A stretch of 64,000 nucleotides of DNA from Ciona intestinalis (lineage: Eukaryota > Chordata > Ascidiacea > Phlebobranchia > Cionidae), in assembly GCF_000224145.3 (NCBI RefSeq), contig NC_020169.2:416257-480256 (forward strand), read 5' to 3'. The position numbers and the translations under genes are program-made. Positions within the stretch are counted from its first letter, which is position 1, and each line of letters begins with the position of its first letter. Positions 24,566-38,800 of this stretch are shown piece after piece. A model generated the notes under the pieces. The model was not told where the DNA came from. It ran no database searches and saw only the letters and a program-made list of their open reading frames with translations.

Positions 24566-26880
24566 TTAATTAAGCGTCCCCCGACAGTTAGGTGCGCCAC
24601 AGAAACAAGGAATTTTAACGTCTTCTATCGGGAACTTATAATCGTAAGTTATTTCATCGGTTGGTTTGATTGTATCTTTGGAGTATATGACAATCTTCTT
24701 TGCCCCGTCCACGGCTATTACTTTAGCATAACAACTTGGCTGTGGAAAAAAACATATCAATGTCTGGTTTTTAGTTTAGTATTATGCCGTAACTTACGTT
24801 GCATGAATGGTTCATAAATCTGGCAAAATTCCCGCATTTCGTCGCATCAATTATGTGGTCAGAATCAATGCGGAATAAATACGAGCTTCCAATACCACGT
24901 CGTGTATAATCAACCTCTCTTCTATCAGCAATGAGGGAACGAACAAGTTGGCCAACATATTCAATGACCATTTCGTCAGCTCCAATAGTTTCCTCGGCAA
25001 AAAGACCCCAACCATGAATATGACTTCGCTTAAACTTAACGCTCTTCTTTCGATACTTTAAAAAAAGAGGAAAGGTATATAAATGAGATTTTCATATGAC
25101 CACTACCCTCAAAAACCTGAACAAATCCCTAAAATTGCATTCAGCAACCCGTAGAAATAAACCTTGAATTGTTTCAATTCGGTAAATAATATAGCACATA
25201 TTTATACAGTAGGGTGGGGGAAGATGGGACACCTTTAACACAAAATAATCAAATATCCTGATCGTGTTTTAAACATTTAACAACGGTCTATGGGAGTCGT
25301 GAGGATACGGTTTCATAATTCTTTGAAATTTTTTCGTTTACCACTAAATGCGACGAGAAAATAGAATGAAAAAGTGTCCCATCTTCCCCCACCCTACTAT
25401 ATTTAAATAACTATAAGTAAATGGGGTAGGGAGTGTGGGTGTTGAGTGACTGTGTAACAACGAACTGTATGTGGAGAAACACTGATCTTGTATACATTCA
25501 TGTGTACAGTATACAAAAAAGGCGCTGAAGGCACACTTACCATAAGTTGATTATACTTAAGCAGATCGCTTGCGTCAGAACCGAATTCAGATGCAATGCG
25601 TCGCATCATGTGCCTCGTTTCGCGGGATTTCTCGGTGGCTACACCCGATGTACTGGCAGATTCATTTGCGTACTTTGATCGACCTTTTGGTTGCGGTGTG
25701 TTGTCAGCTTGTCTGTACATTAACTTCCGTTGTATCAACTTCGTGTTATCGTTCACTTTGTAAAAACCTGCCACAGAAAGTATTAGACATAAAAATCTAA
25801 GACTGTACTAGATCGATTGTAAGCTAGGCAATAAACAGTTTGGCCCAGCAATTGTAGGTTAACTATAGCATCCATGTATGATAAGGGTTCAAGTTTGTAG
25901 GAACCTTGTATGTAAAACTTAACAGGCAAAAGCTTTCACCTTCAGATCTTGCACATCCAGTTTTATGAGGTTTGATATCCGAGATATCATCTTTTCGTGC
26001 CTGCCTTCTTTTCCTTTTGTTCCTTTTATCAGGAGAAGTGGTGAGAGCATCGTTTTCATCAGGGAAGTATGTAGCAGGGTGAGGCACCCAGTGTGTGTCA
26101 TTCACCCACCCCCCTGTACCAGGGTTGGCCAACATATCCTCATATTCTTGACGTAAATACTGTGGATATGAAACGGGTATACTTTGAAGTTTTCTTGGTT
26201 GCATGGCCTGTCACAATCTAATGCCTCATTCATGTAGAATAGAATTGTAAATCTTTAACTGGCTAAGCTGGTAGTTAGTTGGGAAATGTAGGCTTAGAAT
26301 TGTTGATGTGGAAGTTACTAAACTACACCCACTTCACTATAGTTTAAATTACCTTCATATCTTCGACATCCAGCCCTCTATCCCAGATATTATACATCAT
26401 CCTCATATCATCCATATGTGTGCGTTCCCTAAACCGACCAACCAGTGACCTTTTGATTTTCTCCTCATAATATAATTGGTCAGTCCTCTGTTTAATTTTT
26501 TTGTACATCTTTGAATCACCATGCCGCAGTTTCACAAGTTCAGCTGCTGATGCCTTTAAAGTAGAATAAAAAAGAAATTGGGTTATTAAAGAAATACCAA
26601 AGATGATTTTTAAAACTGTCCTTTAAGTGAATTAATGTTTCGTAGCAACATTTTGACGTTATATTCTGACCTTTAAAAAATAAAAAAACAAATCCCCCAA
26701 AAAATCTTAAAATATTTTTACTTACCGGAGATTCAGATGTTGATATGACATCATTATGTAAGAATGGTGCTTCATCTAAACAATAAATTGATTATTAATA
26801 GATATTGAAACTTGTATTAAATTACAAATATACCTTGGGATTTTTTCAGTGGTGTTTTTGGTGCTTGGCTCGGTGGACAG
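24566..26880 (-). other. SETD1: SETD1 catalytic end: N-SET, WIN motif, SET and post-SET (exons 20-26)
   Basis: Exons: 26834-26880, 26726-26775, 26353-26553 ([24 protein letters not shown]), 25940-26207 ([15 protein letters not shown]; ends in the WIN motif TGCARSEG), 25541-25767, 24798-25055 ([43 protein letters not shown]), 24566-24739 ([38 protein letters not shown] stop). SAM-binding GWG and NHSC, the catalytic-site Tyr in YDYKF and the Zn-binding post-SET cysteines are all present, so the enzyme should be active. Confidence 0.95.
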
Positions 26881-29800
26881 CTGAAATAAAAACATTATTT
26901 CAATAAAATATACTTCTGTATTTTTGACCTGTGCTGTTACCCCATATCCTAGGCATCAAAGCATAAACCTAACCATAAGTTACCATGTGCTGCTTACTTT
27001 ATAGGGTTTAAAGTTAGTTGAGTCAAAGTTAGATGCTTGCATACTGGATTACATGGTATGCTTGTTGTATTTTACCTGTAGTTATGTTCTTCTAATATTT
27101 GAAGCAGAGATGGATGGATGTGACTTGATGTTGGTTTAACTCTTGGTGATGTTGCAAAGTAGTTATGCTCCTCAGCTAATGCTGTCATCCTATCTTTATC
27201 CTCTTGTGTCAACACAGAAGTGCTTCTTTTCTGTTTGAAGAAATAATAATAAAATATTTTTTTTCTTATTTATACATAATGTCAAATTACTCAATGTGGC
27301 ACTTTCATTTTTTTCAGACTCTTTCTGCACGGGTGATAATTTAGACAATTGTTGGTATTTTTTAAAAAATGATGTTTTGGTGAATTACTCAAGGACACAC
27401 ATTGTTATAATGGGATCAACTTCAAACTGGTAACCATGATCTGAGAGCTGTCAGGCTAGTTTTCATGTTTCATAACAAAACATATAAAAAGATATATTAC
27501 CGGAGGTATAGTTAAACGAAGATCTGCTCTCTTCTTCAATGGTTGATGCTTGGTGCTCACAGGAGTGGGAGGAGACAGGGGAGGGATGGGAGGTTGGGAC
27601 TCTTTTATTGAGAGCAACGCTTGAACTGCTTCCAATTCTTTGCTGTCAGACTTTTTACGATCACTAAGATTTGTATCAGAGCCGGGTGTTATAGGTATTC
27701 GCATGTCACTGCTTGGGTGTGTATCATGGCTGAATATTGACCTTGATGATGGTGCGGGGGTGAGAGGTGGTGAGAAGACACTCGTCACTTCACTGTGTTG
27801 ACGACCAGGTGTAGTTGGGAGGATGGGTTGGTCACTTGAATCAGAACTTGACAATCTATAATAAGAGAGTGAGAAATATGATTTAACGAGAGTCATTATA
27901 ACACATGGTCATGTTTCATACTCATGACTGTTAACCAATTGCTCCATATATATATATGTAAATTTATGAAATTCACTTTCATTTATTTACTTATTTATCC
28001 CTGCTTGGGACTTTGGGAGTAACTCAAACTAATAATAACATTGTAAATTTGCATAATTTCATACACCTTGTGTCCATTAAAGGGATGTACTTTGTGGGTG
28101 ATTGTATTGTATATTTGGGGGAACTTTCTAATTTTGACTGACTAAGCATTACGTGTCTTACAAGCAAAATGGTATTTTTTGACATAAATAAAATCATTTG
28201 GACAACACATACCTATTTACAGTTGACATTCGTCGCTCTGGTGTTGATTTCATATCAGTGAGAACTTCCAAAGCTGCTTTTTCTTTGTCACTCATAGCTG
28301 ATAATTCATCATCGGAACGAAGCCTTTCAGATATCTATATATTTACATTGAAAATTATACAAATGTCATGTAAGCGCTATATATGCAATATTGTGTAAGT
28401 ATTTTAATGCTAAGGTTTAAAATGTATCCAAAAAATCCACAGCCCAAAGTTCAAAGCTACAAAAAAAAATTAGAGGAAAGGAACAGAAGATTAAGGGGTT
28501 TAAAGCTAAGGAATTGTCAGCTTTTACTTGACTGCATTAGATTGACTTTGAACCAATTCTAAAAACCAAGGATTAAAAAGGCCCACCTCATGACCACTTG
28601 CATCAGTAGAAATTAAACGAAATCTTTTCTTCGGATGAACGTGTTTTAATGTTTGTGATGTAACAATATTGGCAGGCGCAGATGGTGGAAGTAATGATTT
28701 ACCGGATTGTAACTCGGATAACATTGATGCTGCTTTTATTACGTCATCAGATCTATAAAAAGTTATTTGTTGGTGTTAAAAAATAGCATTAAAAGCATTT
28801 ATACGTACATCAGCAATAAAAAATAATAAGTATCACCAAGCTGCATTTAAGAAGAGTTAATGACAATAATTCTCGAAAAAAAAACTTTTGAGTGCTGTGT
28901 AAACTTGTAATTTAGAAAATGTACTTTCTAAAATATGCAAACATGGGGAAAAATGTATTTAAACAATTGCGTGATTTGCAGCAATTAGCAGTAACATAAC
29001 ATGATGTTATATAATAGTACGTGTATTTCATATTGCAACTTGAAATGTTATTATTAAAATAAGAGATCATATAATAACCTGTTTGTTGGTTTGGAAACTT
29101 CAGCTTCAATCTTCACTTCATCTATGTTATCTTTCTTCTTCTTTTTCGGAGGTTCACTCCTCACATCATCATGTATTGTCCTCTTCACTCCAATTAATGG
29201 TTCAACATCCTGATGATTTAAGTATCACAGATCAACAAAATGAATCAGAAGATTTAGGTGATTCTATGTCAATTTATAGCTGATAGCTGCTTTCAAAGGT
29301 GTGAATTCCAGCCCTTAAATGAGATATTACCAAACAAACAGCAAACAGCACCTAAGAGTAAAACGTAACCACTAACCACTAACTGCTATCTGCTATAGCA
29401 TCTTACCCACACACTAACTTCTTACAACTATCTTATTTTGTTAGTTTTGAATTATTGCTTTTAAGGCATTTTTTTGCCTTTGACCTGCCCGAACATGGTT
29501 TATAAATATCACCTCATCCGATCCTTCATCACTCTCCTCTTCACTGGACTCCTGATCATCATCTTCATCTTCCGAGCTCTGAGATGATGAAGATGTGCTG
29601 AAGACTTCATCAACATCAAGCCGACCTGAACCAACATTTACTTTAACACAACTACTAACTTTAACTTTAATAACTATAAGTTAAATTGTGGGGGTTTAGA
29701 GGGTTTTGGTTAAGAATTGTAGGCTGTGAACTACTAGCTCTAAATTTATTGTAATTTATTTTGTACCCATGTTTCAACAACTTATCAACATAACAACACT

Positions 29801-32800
29801 CTTGTTATTTAGTGTCTTTTTTAGGACATTATAATTTCGATGTGCATAAATAGAAGAAAAGAGATGTTTAGGTATATAAGTTGGAAAAACGTTCCAAGTC
29901 AGGTCTCAGCCTCCCTTATGGCAGCCACTCATAAAATAAAAAGCACAATATCTTTTAAATCTTGATAGAAATTACCANNNNNNNNNNNNNNNNNNNNNNN
30001 NNNNNNNNNNNNNNNNNNNNNNNNNNNNNNNNNNNNNNNNNNNNNNNNNNNNNNNNNNNNNNNNNNNNNNNNNNNNNNNNNNNNNNNNNNNNNNNNNNNN
30101 NNGAGTCAAGTTAGATGCTTGCATACTGGATTACATGGTATGCTTGTTGTATTTTACTGTAGTTATGTTCTTCTAATATTTGAAGCAGAGATGGATGGAT
30201 GTGACTTGATGTTGGTTTAACTCTTGGTGATGTTGCAAAGTAGTTATGCTCCTCAGCTAATGCTGTCATCCTATCTTTATCCTCTTGTGTCAACACAGAA
30301 GTGCTTCTTTTCTGTTTGAAGAAATAATAATAAAATATTTTTTTTCTTATTTATACATAATGTCAAATTACTCAATGTGGCACTTCCATTTTTTTCAGAC
30401 TCTTTCTGCACTGGTGATAATTTAGACAAGTGTTGGTATTTTTTAAAAAATGATGTTTTGGTGAATTACTCAAGGACACACATTGTTATAATGGGATCAA
30501 CTTCAAACTGGTAACCATGAGCTGAGAGCTGTCAGGCTAGTTTTCATGTTTCATAACAAAACATATAAAAAGATATATTACCGGAGGTATAGTTAAACGA
30601 AGATCTGCTCTCTTCTTCAATGGTTGATGCTTGGTGCTCACAGGAGTGGGAGGAGACAGGGGAGGGATGGGAGGTTGGGACTCTTTTATTGAGAGCAACG
30701 CTTGAACTGCTTCCAATTCTTTGCTGTCAGACTTTTTACGATCACTAAGATTTGTATCAGAGCCAGGTGTTATAGGTATTCGCATGTCACTGCTTGGGTG
30801 TGTATCATGGCTGAATATTGACCTTGATGATGGTGCGGGGGTGAGAGGTGGTGAGAAGACACTCGTCACTTCACTGTGTTGACGACCAGGTGTAGTTGGG
30901 AGGATGGGTTGGTCACTTGAATCAGAACTTGACAATCTATAATAAGAGAGTGAGAAATATGATTTAACGAGGGTCATTATAACACATGGTCATGTTTCAT
31001 ACTCATGACTGTTAACCAATTGCTCCATATATATATATGTAAATTTATGAAATTCACTTTCATTTATTTACTTATTTATCCCTGCTTGGGACTTTGGGAG
31101 TAACTCAAACTAATAATAACATTGTAAATTTGCATAATTTCATACACCTTGTGTCCATTAAAGGGATGTACTTTGTGGGTAATTGTATTGTATATTTGGG
31201 GGAACTTTCTAATTTTGACTGACTAAGCATTACATGTTTTACAAGCAAAATGGTATTTTTTGACATCACTAAAATCATTTGCACAACACATACCTATTTA
31301 CAGTTGACAATCGTCGCTCTGGTGTTGATTTCATATCAGTGAGAACTTCCAAAGCAGCTTTTTCTTTGTCACTCATAGCTGATAGTTCATCATCGGAACG
31401 AAGCCTTTCAGATATCTATATATTTACATTGAAAATTATACAAATGCCATGTAAGCGCTATATATGCAATATTGTGTAAGTATTTTAAAGCTAAGGTTTA
31501 AAATGTATCCCAAAAATCCACAGCCCAAAGTTCAAAGCTACAAAAAAAAATTAGAGGAAAGGAACAGAAGATTAAGGGGTTTAAAGCTAAGGAATTGTCA
31601 GCTTTTACTTGACTGCATTAGATTGACTTTGAACCAATTCTAAAAACCAAGGATTAAAAAGGCCCACCTCATGACCACTTGCATCAGTAGAAATTAAACG
31701 AAATCTTTTCTTCGGATGAACGTGTTTTAATGTTTGTGATGTAACAATATTGGCAGGCGCAGATGGTGGAAGTAATGATTTACCGGATTGTAACTCGGAT
31801 AACATTGATGCTGCTTTTATTACGTCATCAGATCTATAAAAAGTTATTTGTTGGTGTTAAAAAATAGCATTAAAAGCATTTATACGTACATCAGCAATAA
31901 AAAATAATAAGTATCACCAAGCTGCATTTAAGAAGAGTTAATGACAATAATTCTCAAAAAAAAAACTTTTGAGTGCTGTGTAAACTTGTAATTTAGAAAA
32001 TGTACTTTCTAAAATATGCAAACATGGGGAAAAATCATTTGCAGCAATTAGCAGTAACATAACATGATGTTATATAATAGTACGTGTATTTCATATTGCA
32101 ACTTGAAATGTTATTATTAAAATAAGAGATCATATAATAACCTGTTTGTTGGTTTGGAAACTTCAGCTTCAATCTTCACTTCATCTATGTTATCTTTCTT
32201 CTTCTTTTTCGGAGGTTCACTCCTCACATCATCATGTATTGTCCTCTTCACTCCAATTAATGCTTCAACATCCTGATGATATAAGTATCACAGATCAACA
32301 AAATGAATTAGAAGATTTAGGTGATTCCATGTCAATTTATAGCTGATAGCTGCTTTCAAAGGTGTGAATTCCAGCCCTTAAATGAGATATTACCAAACAA
32401 ACAGCAAACAGCACCTAAGAGTAAAACCTAACCGCTAACCGCTAACCACTAACCACTAACCACTTAACTGCTATAGCATCTTACCCACACACTAACTTCT
32501 TACAACTATCTTATTTCGTTAGTTTTGAATTATTGCTTTTAAGGCATTTTTTGCCTTTGACCTGCCCGAACATGGTTTATAAATATCACCTCATCCGATC
32601 CTTCATCACTTTCCTCTTCACTGGACTCCTGATCATCATCTTCATCCTCCGAGCTCTGAGATGATGAAGATGTGCTGAAAACTTCATCAACATCAAGCCG
32701 ACCTGAACCAACATTTACTTTAACACAACTACTAACTTTAACTTTAATAACTATACGTTAAATTGTTGGGGTTTAGAGGGTTTTGGTTAAGAATTTTAGG

Positions 32801-35800
32801 CTGTAAACTACTAGCTCTAAATTTATTGTAATTTATTTTGTACCCATGTTTCAACAACTTATCAACAAACCAACACTCTTGTCATTGAGTGTCTTTTTTA
32901 GGACATTATAATTTCGAAGTGAATAAATAGAAGAAAAGAGATTGTTAGGCATATAAGTTGGAAAAACGTTCCAAGTCAGGTCTCAGCCTCCCTTATGGCA
33001 GCCACTCATAAAATAAAAAGCACAATATCTTTTAAATCTTGATAGAAATTACCAATTATTTTTGTTTTCTTGTCGTCCACATCTGAATAATCACTTTCAT
33101 CATCTTCCTCTCCCTCACTATCAAGTGTTTGTCGGATCCTCTTTCTTCGTTGAACCTCTTGTTCGGATTTCGTTTCAGCTGCAAAAAAATGTTAAAGTTG
33201 ACAACTCCTACAGTGTTATATCGCACATATTGACAATTTTACATATTTCAAATAAGTTGTTAAATTCAGATCTACATTACACAATTTCATGTGGTTGATT
33301 TTGGGTGCCAATTTTGTTAAATTAAACTGCTATTTTTTATATTACCTTTAGATTTGTCACCAATTAGTTTTGATTTCTCATCAAAGCTTGGAGTTGGTTT
33401 CTTGACACGAAATGAAGGCATCTTAGAGATGGCAGATCGAAGTCCAAGACCAATTCGAAATCCATCCATTTCCATTGAACCTTTAGCCCAATTAAGTGGA
33501 TCAAATGTGTTAAGCAAAGCTGGCAATTTACCAGCAGGTTTGCTTTCAGCTTTAACTTTATCAACTACTGGTTGTTCTGTGTTGATATTTGATTCAGTTT
33601 TTAAACTTGCTTGGTTTTGATGGACAGTTGTCTTTTTTAGAGCCGCCGGTTTTGGGTTTTTGAGTGCATACTGTTCGTCCCACCATGCTTCATACACTTT
33701 GAATGCCATTGATTCAATAACTTTCCGATTCAAGTCCTTTTTCATGATTTCCTTTAGTTCTGCAGCCACTTTGTTTAAAGCACAGTGTGCGAATGCATTG
33801 TCAACTGCTGTGTTATCCATTTGATTCAAACCTTGCATTAATGGTGGTAAGAAGGGAGGTGGCATGTGTGACATATGTGGGACACCAGGTTGACCCTGCA
33901 CCCATGGTCTGTTGTTCCAACCAGGGGGTGGGGGTGGTAATATTTTCATGTCAATCGGACAATCTAATGAAAAATGGGAAAACTTTACATATACATAGTG
34001 TAGCAAGGGCAAAAGTGGACAGAACATAAGAAAGGAAGTTTTTAAACAGAATTGGATTTTATATGTCACCAAATGGGAAATACAAAACACCTACTTATTT
34101 AATCATATTTCGGTTTGAAAAATCCAAATCAAACCTAATTTGTGTATATAAAGGTGCTTGACAATTTAAAATATCTAATGTTTTAAAAATACTCTTCACT
34201 AAGTGACAAAGACCACCTCAAAAAGCATTGAATATGTTATTTCGGAAAGGACTGCTTCAGCTTTTACTGTAAAGTAATTACCTGGCATGAAAGGTCGAAT
34301 AAAACCATTTGGAACATTATGTGGAAACCTTTGTGCTGGAGGACACCACATTGGTTGTTGGTTGGGAAGATGAAATCTGGATGTTGTGAAAGTTAAACAG
34401 CTGAAGCTACTGTTATTAAACCTCATACGACACTTAACGCCATTTGCTCCTACCCGGTAGTCACTAACGGTTGAGTAAGTTGTCAATCATACAGAAAAAA
34501 CATTTGTTATACCACAAAGTAACGTAACTCGTACGCTGCCACAAGATATATAAAAACAGAATATCTGTGTAAAACCGACTGTCAATTCCCGGCCAAACGA
34601 AGATAAAGCAAGTTACATTGATTCAATCATTCAATCAACATTGGATCACACATTATTGCATATTCTGGCGGCTAATAAAATACCACTGCCACACAGACAC
34701 ATATGTTATATCGTGAAGCATATGTGCTGGCTTAATAAACCTGGTGCTTCTTAACATATTGCCAAATTCAGGTTCCTCTTATAGGGCAGACGATTAAACC
34801 TACCTTTTGTTTTTAATAAATTTCAACTGGCAATACTGACATCAACAGTTTATATAAATATTGATTGCATACAAACCTAGGATCAAAACCATTCCACATT
34901 TCTTGTTGATTATACTGCCATGATTGCTGGTTTGGATGAAAGTTTTGTTTCTCCTGTAAGTGAGGTGAGTGTGTGCTACCACCTGAAGATATTTCCATAT
35001 CGTCCGAACCATCCGGTATGTCTTCCTGCTGTTACGAAGAGATTATTTCAAACATCACTTAAAATGACATGTAAGGTTTATACAAAGGTTGTGAGGTAAG
35101 ACAAGATAAACTATCCTAGAAGTTATGACTGCATTTATTAGCAACACGTTGGTGTGAGTTTTGTAGGAAATATTAAAAGGCATTTCTTGAAAAAAAGTCA
35201 TGCCTTACATGATTATCAGACACTGGAACCTCTGCTTCAGTTAATAATGGGGAGTGTGGAGGTGTCCCATCATCAGGGGCTTCCCCGGTCATCTCTCTTA
35301 ACCTTTCATCCAGTGATATTTGCTGTAGTTCACCAACATCAGATGAATCATTGTTTTTGCGTCGTCCTTTCTTATGATTTGCAGAATCACTATCTGCAAA
35401 AAAAATTAAATGTTTCTAAAGCAATTTTTACTTTGCCAAAATATTGTACAGCACTACATTAAATACTTATCTTTTCTTAACAGAATTCTATTATCCTGTT
35501 ATAAATGGCTTTGCATACCCATCATACAATTAAAGCAAACATAGATTTTACCAGTTATCCTAATGATCTTAACATTTTACCCATTACTGTCCTGGATTAA
35601 TCAGGATCAGATTATCACTGCTTCAATCATTACGTTTTATTTATCCAATATTTTGGCCCACAATTTATTTTAGAAAATATTCCCATACTGGTTCCTAGAA
35701 ATTTTAACGGGCGATAAGTGTTATCACCTCACATTGTAAGCCTCAATAGTTTTAGCCAATGTACTTACAAGATTCAACTGCATCAGTAGATACAGAAGTA

Positions 35801-38800
35801 TGAATAGCAACATCAGATTCAATATTATCTTCAACAGCAAAGTCACCAGGTGAGTAAGGTCGATCATCTGTGAGTTTTGGGGAACGAGATCGGGGTCTTG
35901 AGCAATTTCTAGAATTGGATCTCGATCTTCTCATGTGACTATCGTGCCTGGGTGAAGTGTCTCGTCTAAACAAACATGGGTCAAATTAAGGAAGGATCTT
36001 TTGTAGTTTTAACTTAGCTACCCCCATTCCCACATGGGTCCCATCTCACATGCAAAGTAAGTGTACATGCACCACTTGCATGTATAGATTTTCATTGACC
36101 CAAAAGATTTAGCATAAATTATAGAAGCTTTGGCAATGATATTGATTCTCTTAAGTTCTGCTGCGAACTTGCGACCCGCGGTTAAGGTTTAAAAAACCAA
36201 AGTTACATGCATGTATATTGTATACCTGAAGTGTGAATGGTGAGGACTTTGGGAACGGTTTCTTGACCATCTTTCCTGAAATTCTGGCGGAAGTTCCCGT
36301 TTATCTCGTTGCCTTCGAGAGTCCGGGCTCGAGGGAGGATGGTAATGATGATCTCTATGGAAGCCAGGACTTCTTCTTCTATGACGATCATACTCAGCAA
36401 AACGAGGACTAGGTTCGCGACGATGGCGACCGATATCTGGTGGTGTTCGTCGGTACCTATCTCGACGGGGACTCATTTCAAACTCCCTACGAATCCCATA
36501 CCTTGGATGGACGGGGGAGATACTTCTTCTTCTACGACTAAACCCTGGACTTGGACTCCTTCTTCTGTTGAACTCAGGATGCCCAGGTGGAAAATCTGAT
36601 GGTCGCATATAACCAGGACTTCCCATTCTTCCTCTATAACCCCCGTGGTGGAAACCGCGGTGATCAAAGTTTGGACTACGACCCCTTGGTCGATGAAGTT
36701 CAAAAGGTGGCGGACTTCTCCGGTGTCGATGTTCAAAGGATGGGCTTCGGTGTCTTGGTGGATAACGGTCAAAGTGGTGTCTATCAATGTATTCTGGACT
36801 TCGACCACCGTGCCGATACCTTTCTTGGGGGAAAGGACTGCGTGATCTTAACTCAATTGGACTGGGCGGTCTCCGACGATCTTCATGTCGTCTTTCATAG
36901 TTTATTGAGTCTGTTGGTATACTTCTACCTACTATTCTGTGGGGTGACTGACTTGGAGGAAATTGATTGGGGGAGTTATCGTGGTATGAATTTTCATTTA
37001 CAGAGTTAACCACAGAAGGGGAATAAGAAACGCGTTCAGATTTCGTATCAGGAGAAGTTTCATGTTGCGCTCTTTCCATCACTTGTATGACTGGAGATTG
37101 TTTCCTTGATCTTCCATTGTGGACTTCTTCTGCATCACCGGAGCACTCACCATCCTCCAAATCAATAAGTTCAGCTGTTTCTACATGGTTGTGGTTTGAC
37201 ATGGAAGCTTGATCGAAAACATCACTTTCCTCAGCTGTTTCTGAATGATCATTATCAGTCCCTGATTGTTCACTGTACTTCCGATCACTAGATTTTGTGC
37301 TGCTTGTACTTTTAAATTCATGGCTCGACGACCGACTTGTACTATCAAGGTTGTACTTACGATTTTGTTCGGATAATAAATTTTCAATACGTTGTTCCAA
37401 TTCAGTGGACCACATGGGTAATCCTTTTTTACCTTTTTCCATTTCAGTATCACTATCAGAGTTCCTGCTATATTTCCTAGACTTTTTCTTTTTCTTAACT
37501 TTACGTTTGTTTACCCGGGGATTTTGGTGCTGTCTGGTAGCTTCATCAGAAACCCCACTTTCATTATCCGATGATTTGGTATTTGAATGCATTGGAACTC
37601 TTGCACCCTCCATGTTTAGCAAGTCCTAACCAAATGAAAGTATGTCATATCTTATGCACACCAAGTATTCTCAAACCTTTATTAAAGGCTACATTACCCT
37701 TGGATTCCCTGCTGTGTTTTTAAAGCACAATTTCAAAAGAGTCAATTTTACACATCACTGGCTGAAATATTCACAATATTTGTAAATTCTTCAAAGAGTC
37801 GCATAACTCAAAACACTTTTTAGTTCAATACTTGCATTACCAGTTCTACAATAAAAATAAAAGTACTTGTTTGTTATCATTGGGCTTTCCATCAATAAGA
37901 GTAGATGGAGGAGTCTTTGGACCGTGACTGGATGTTGTTTGCTCCATGGAGGACTTCCTATCACTTGATGACCTTCGTCTGAGTTTAAAAATTATTATTT
38001 AAAAAGCATGAAATCAATAACACAAAAATTTCCTATCAGTAACATTGTTTATTGCAACCTGGTGCCTTTCGAGATATTACTTTCGATTACAAGGTTGGAG
38101 GTATTACATCTAACCAATGTTCTACAACACAAGATATTCTTTTATTCACCTTGGATCTTCTTGAGATGATTTCCTTCTGTCTTTAACAGGTACTGGCCGA
38201 GTGATTGGTTTTTCTTGTGTGTGTCGAATTACATCTGGCATCGTCTCAGCCAATATTTCTCCACGAATTATTTTATTGAAAAGATGTTTTAACAGTTCAC
38301 CTAAATGAACACAACAGTTACATAATCTAACTTACTTCGCACAGATGATAATGAACTAAGCTGCAGTAGCTATTCGTGTGAAGCAACTGAATTCAGTGCA
38401 AAGGTGGCATCAATGGAAGTTTCAATCAAACTCTGCAGAGTTAAACAGAGAGCACACCCAAGTTTTATAAATTATATAAAATGACATCTGTTTTAATTAA
38501 TTTATTTTAAACTTTTGCTTAACAATATTAGACATCATACATTTTAAAATTTGACCAATAAAGTTTGCAGACATCACAAAGTATAGATAAGCTTCGTGAA
38601 AGCTTCAGCTAAAACGATCCTTAAAATGAAGACCATGCAATATGCACAGATAATAATAATAGTGGTCTTACCTTTACTGTCAATTTCGGCATTAATAATA
38701 TTTCCCATTATTGAAGTTTGGTGCAGATTAGATATACACATGGATGCAGACTTGATGGAAGCAAAAACAACCTAATAATATATTTGGTAATTTAATTTTA

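Noticed and set aside
27020..33054. Genuine tandem exon duplication in SETD1
   Set aside because: Both copies end exactly at the N gap, introns are as similar as exons, and each half of the gene continues from only one copy.
36587..37629. Long plus-strand open frames (up to 140 residues)
   Set aside because: They are antisense shadows of SETD1 exon 7, whose Arg/Ser/Pro codons create open complementary frames.
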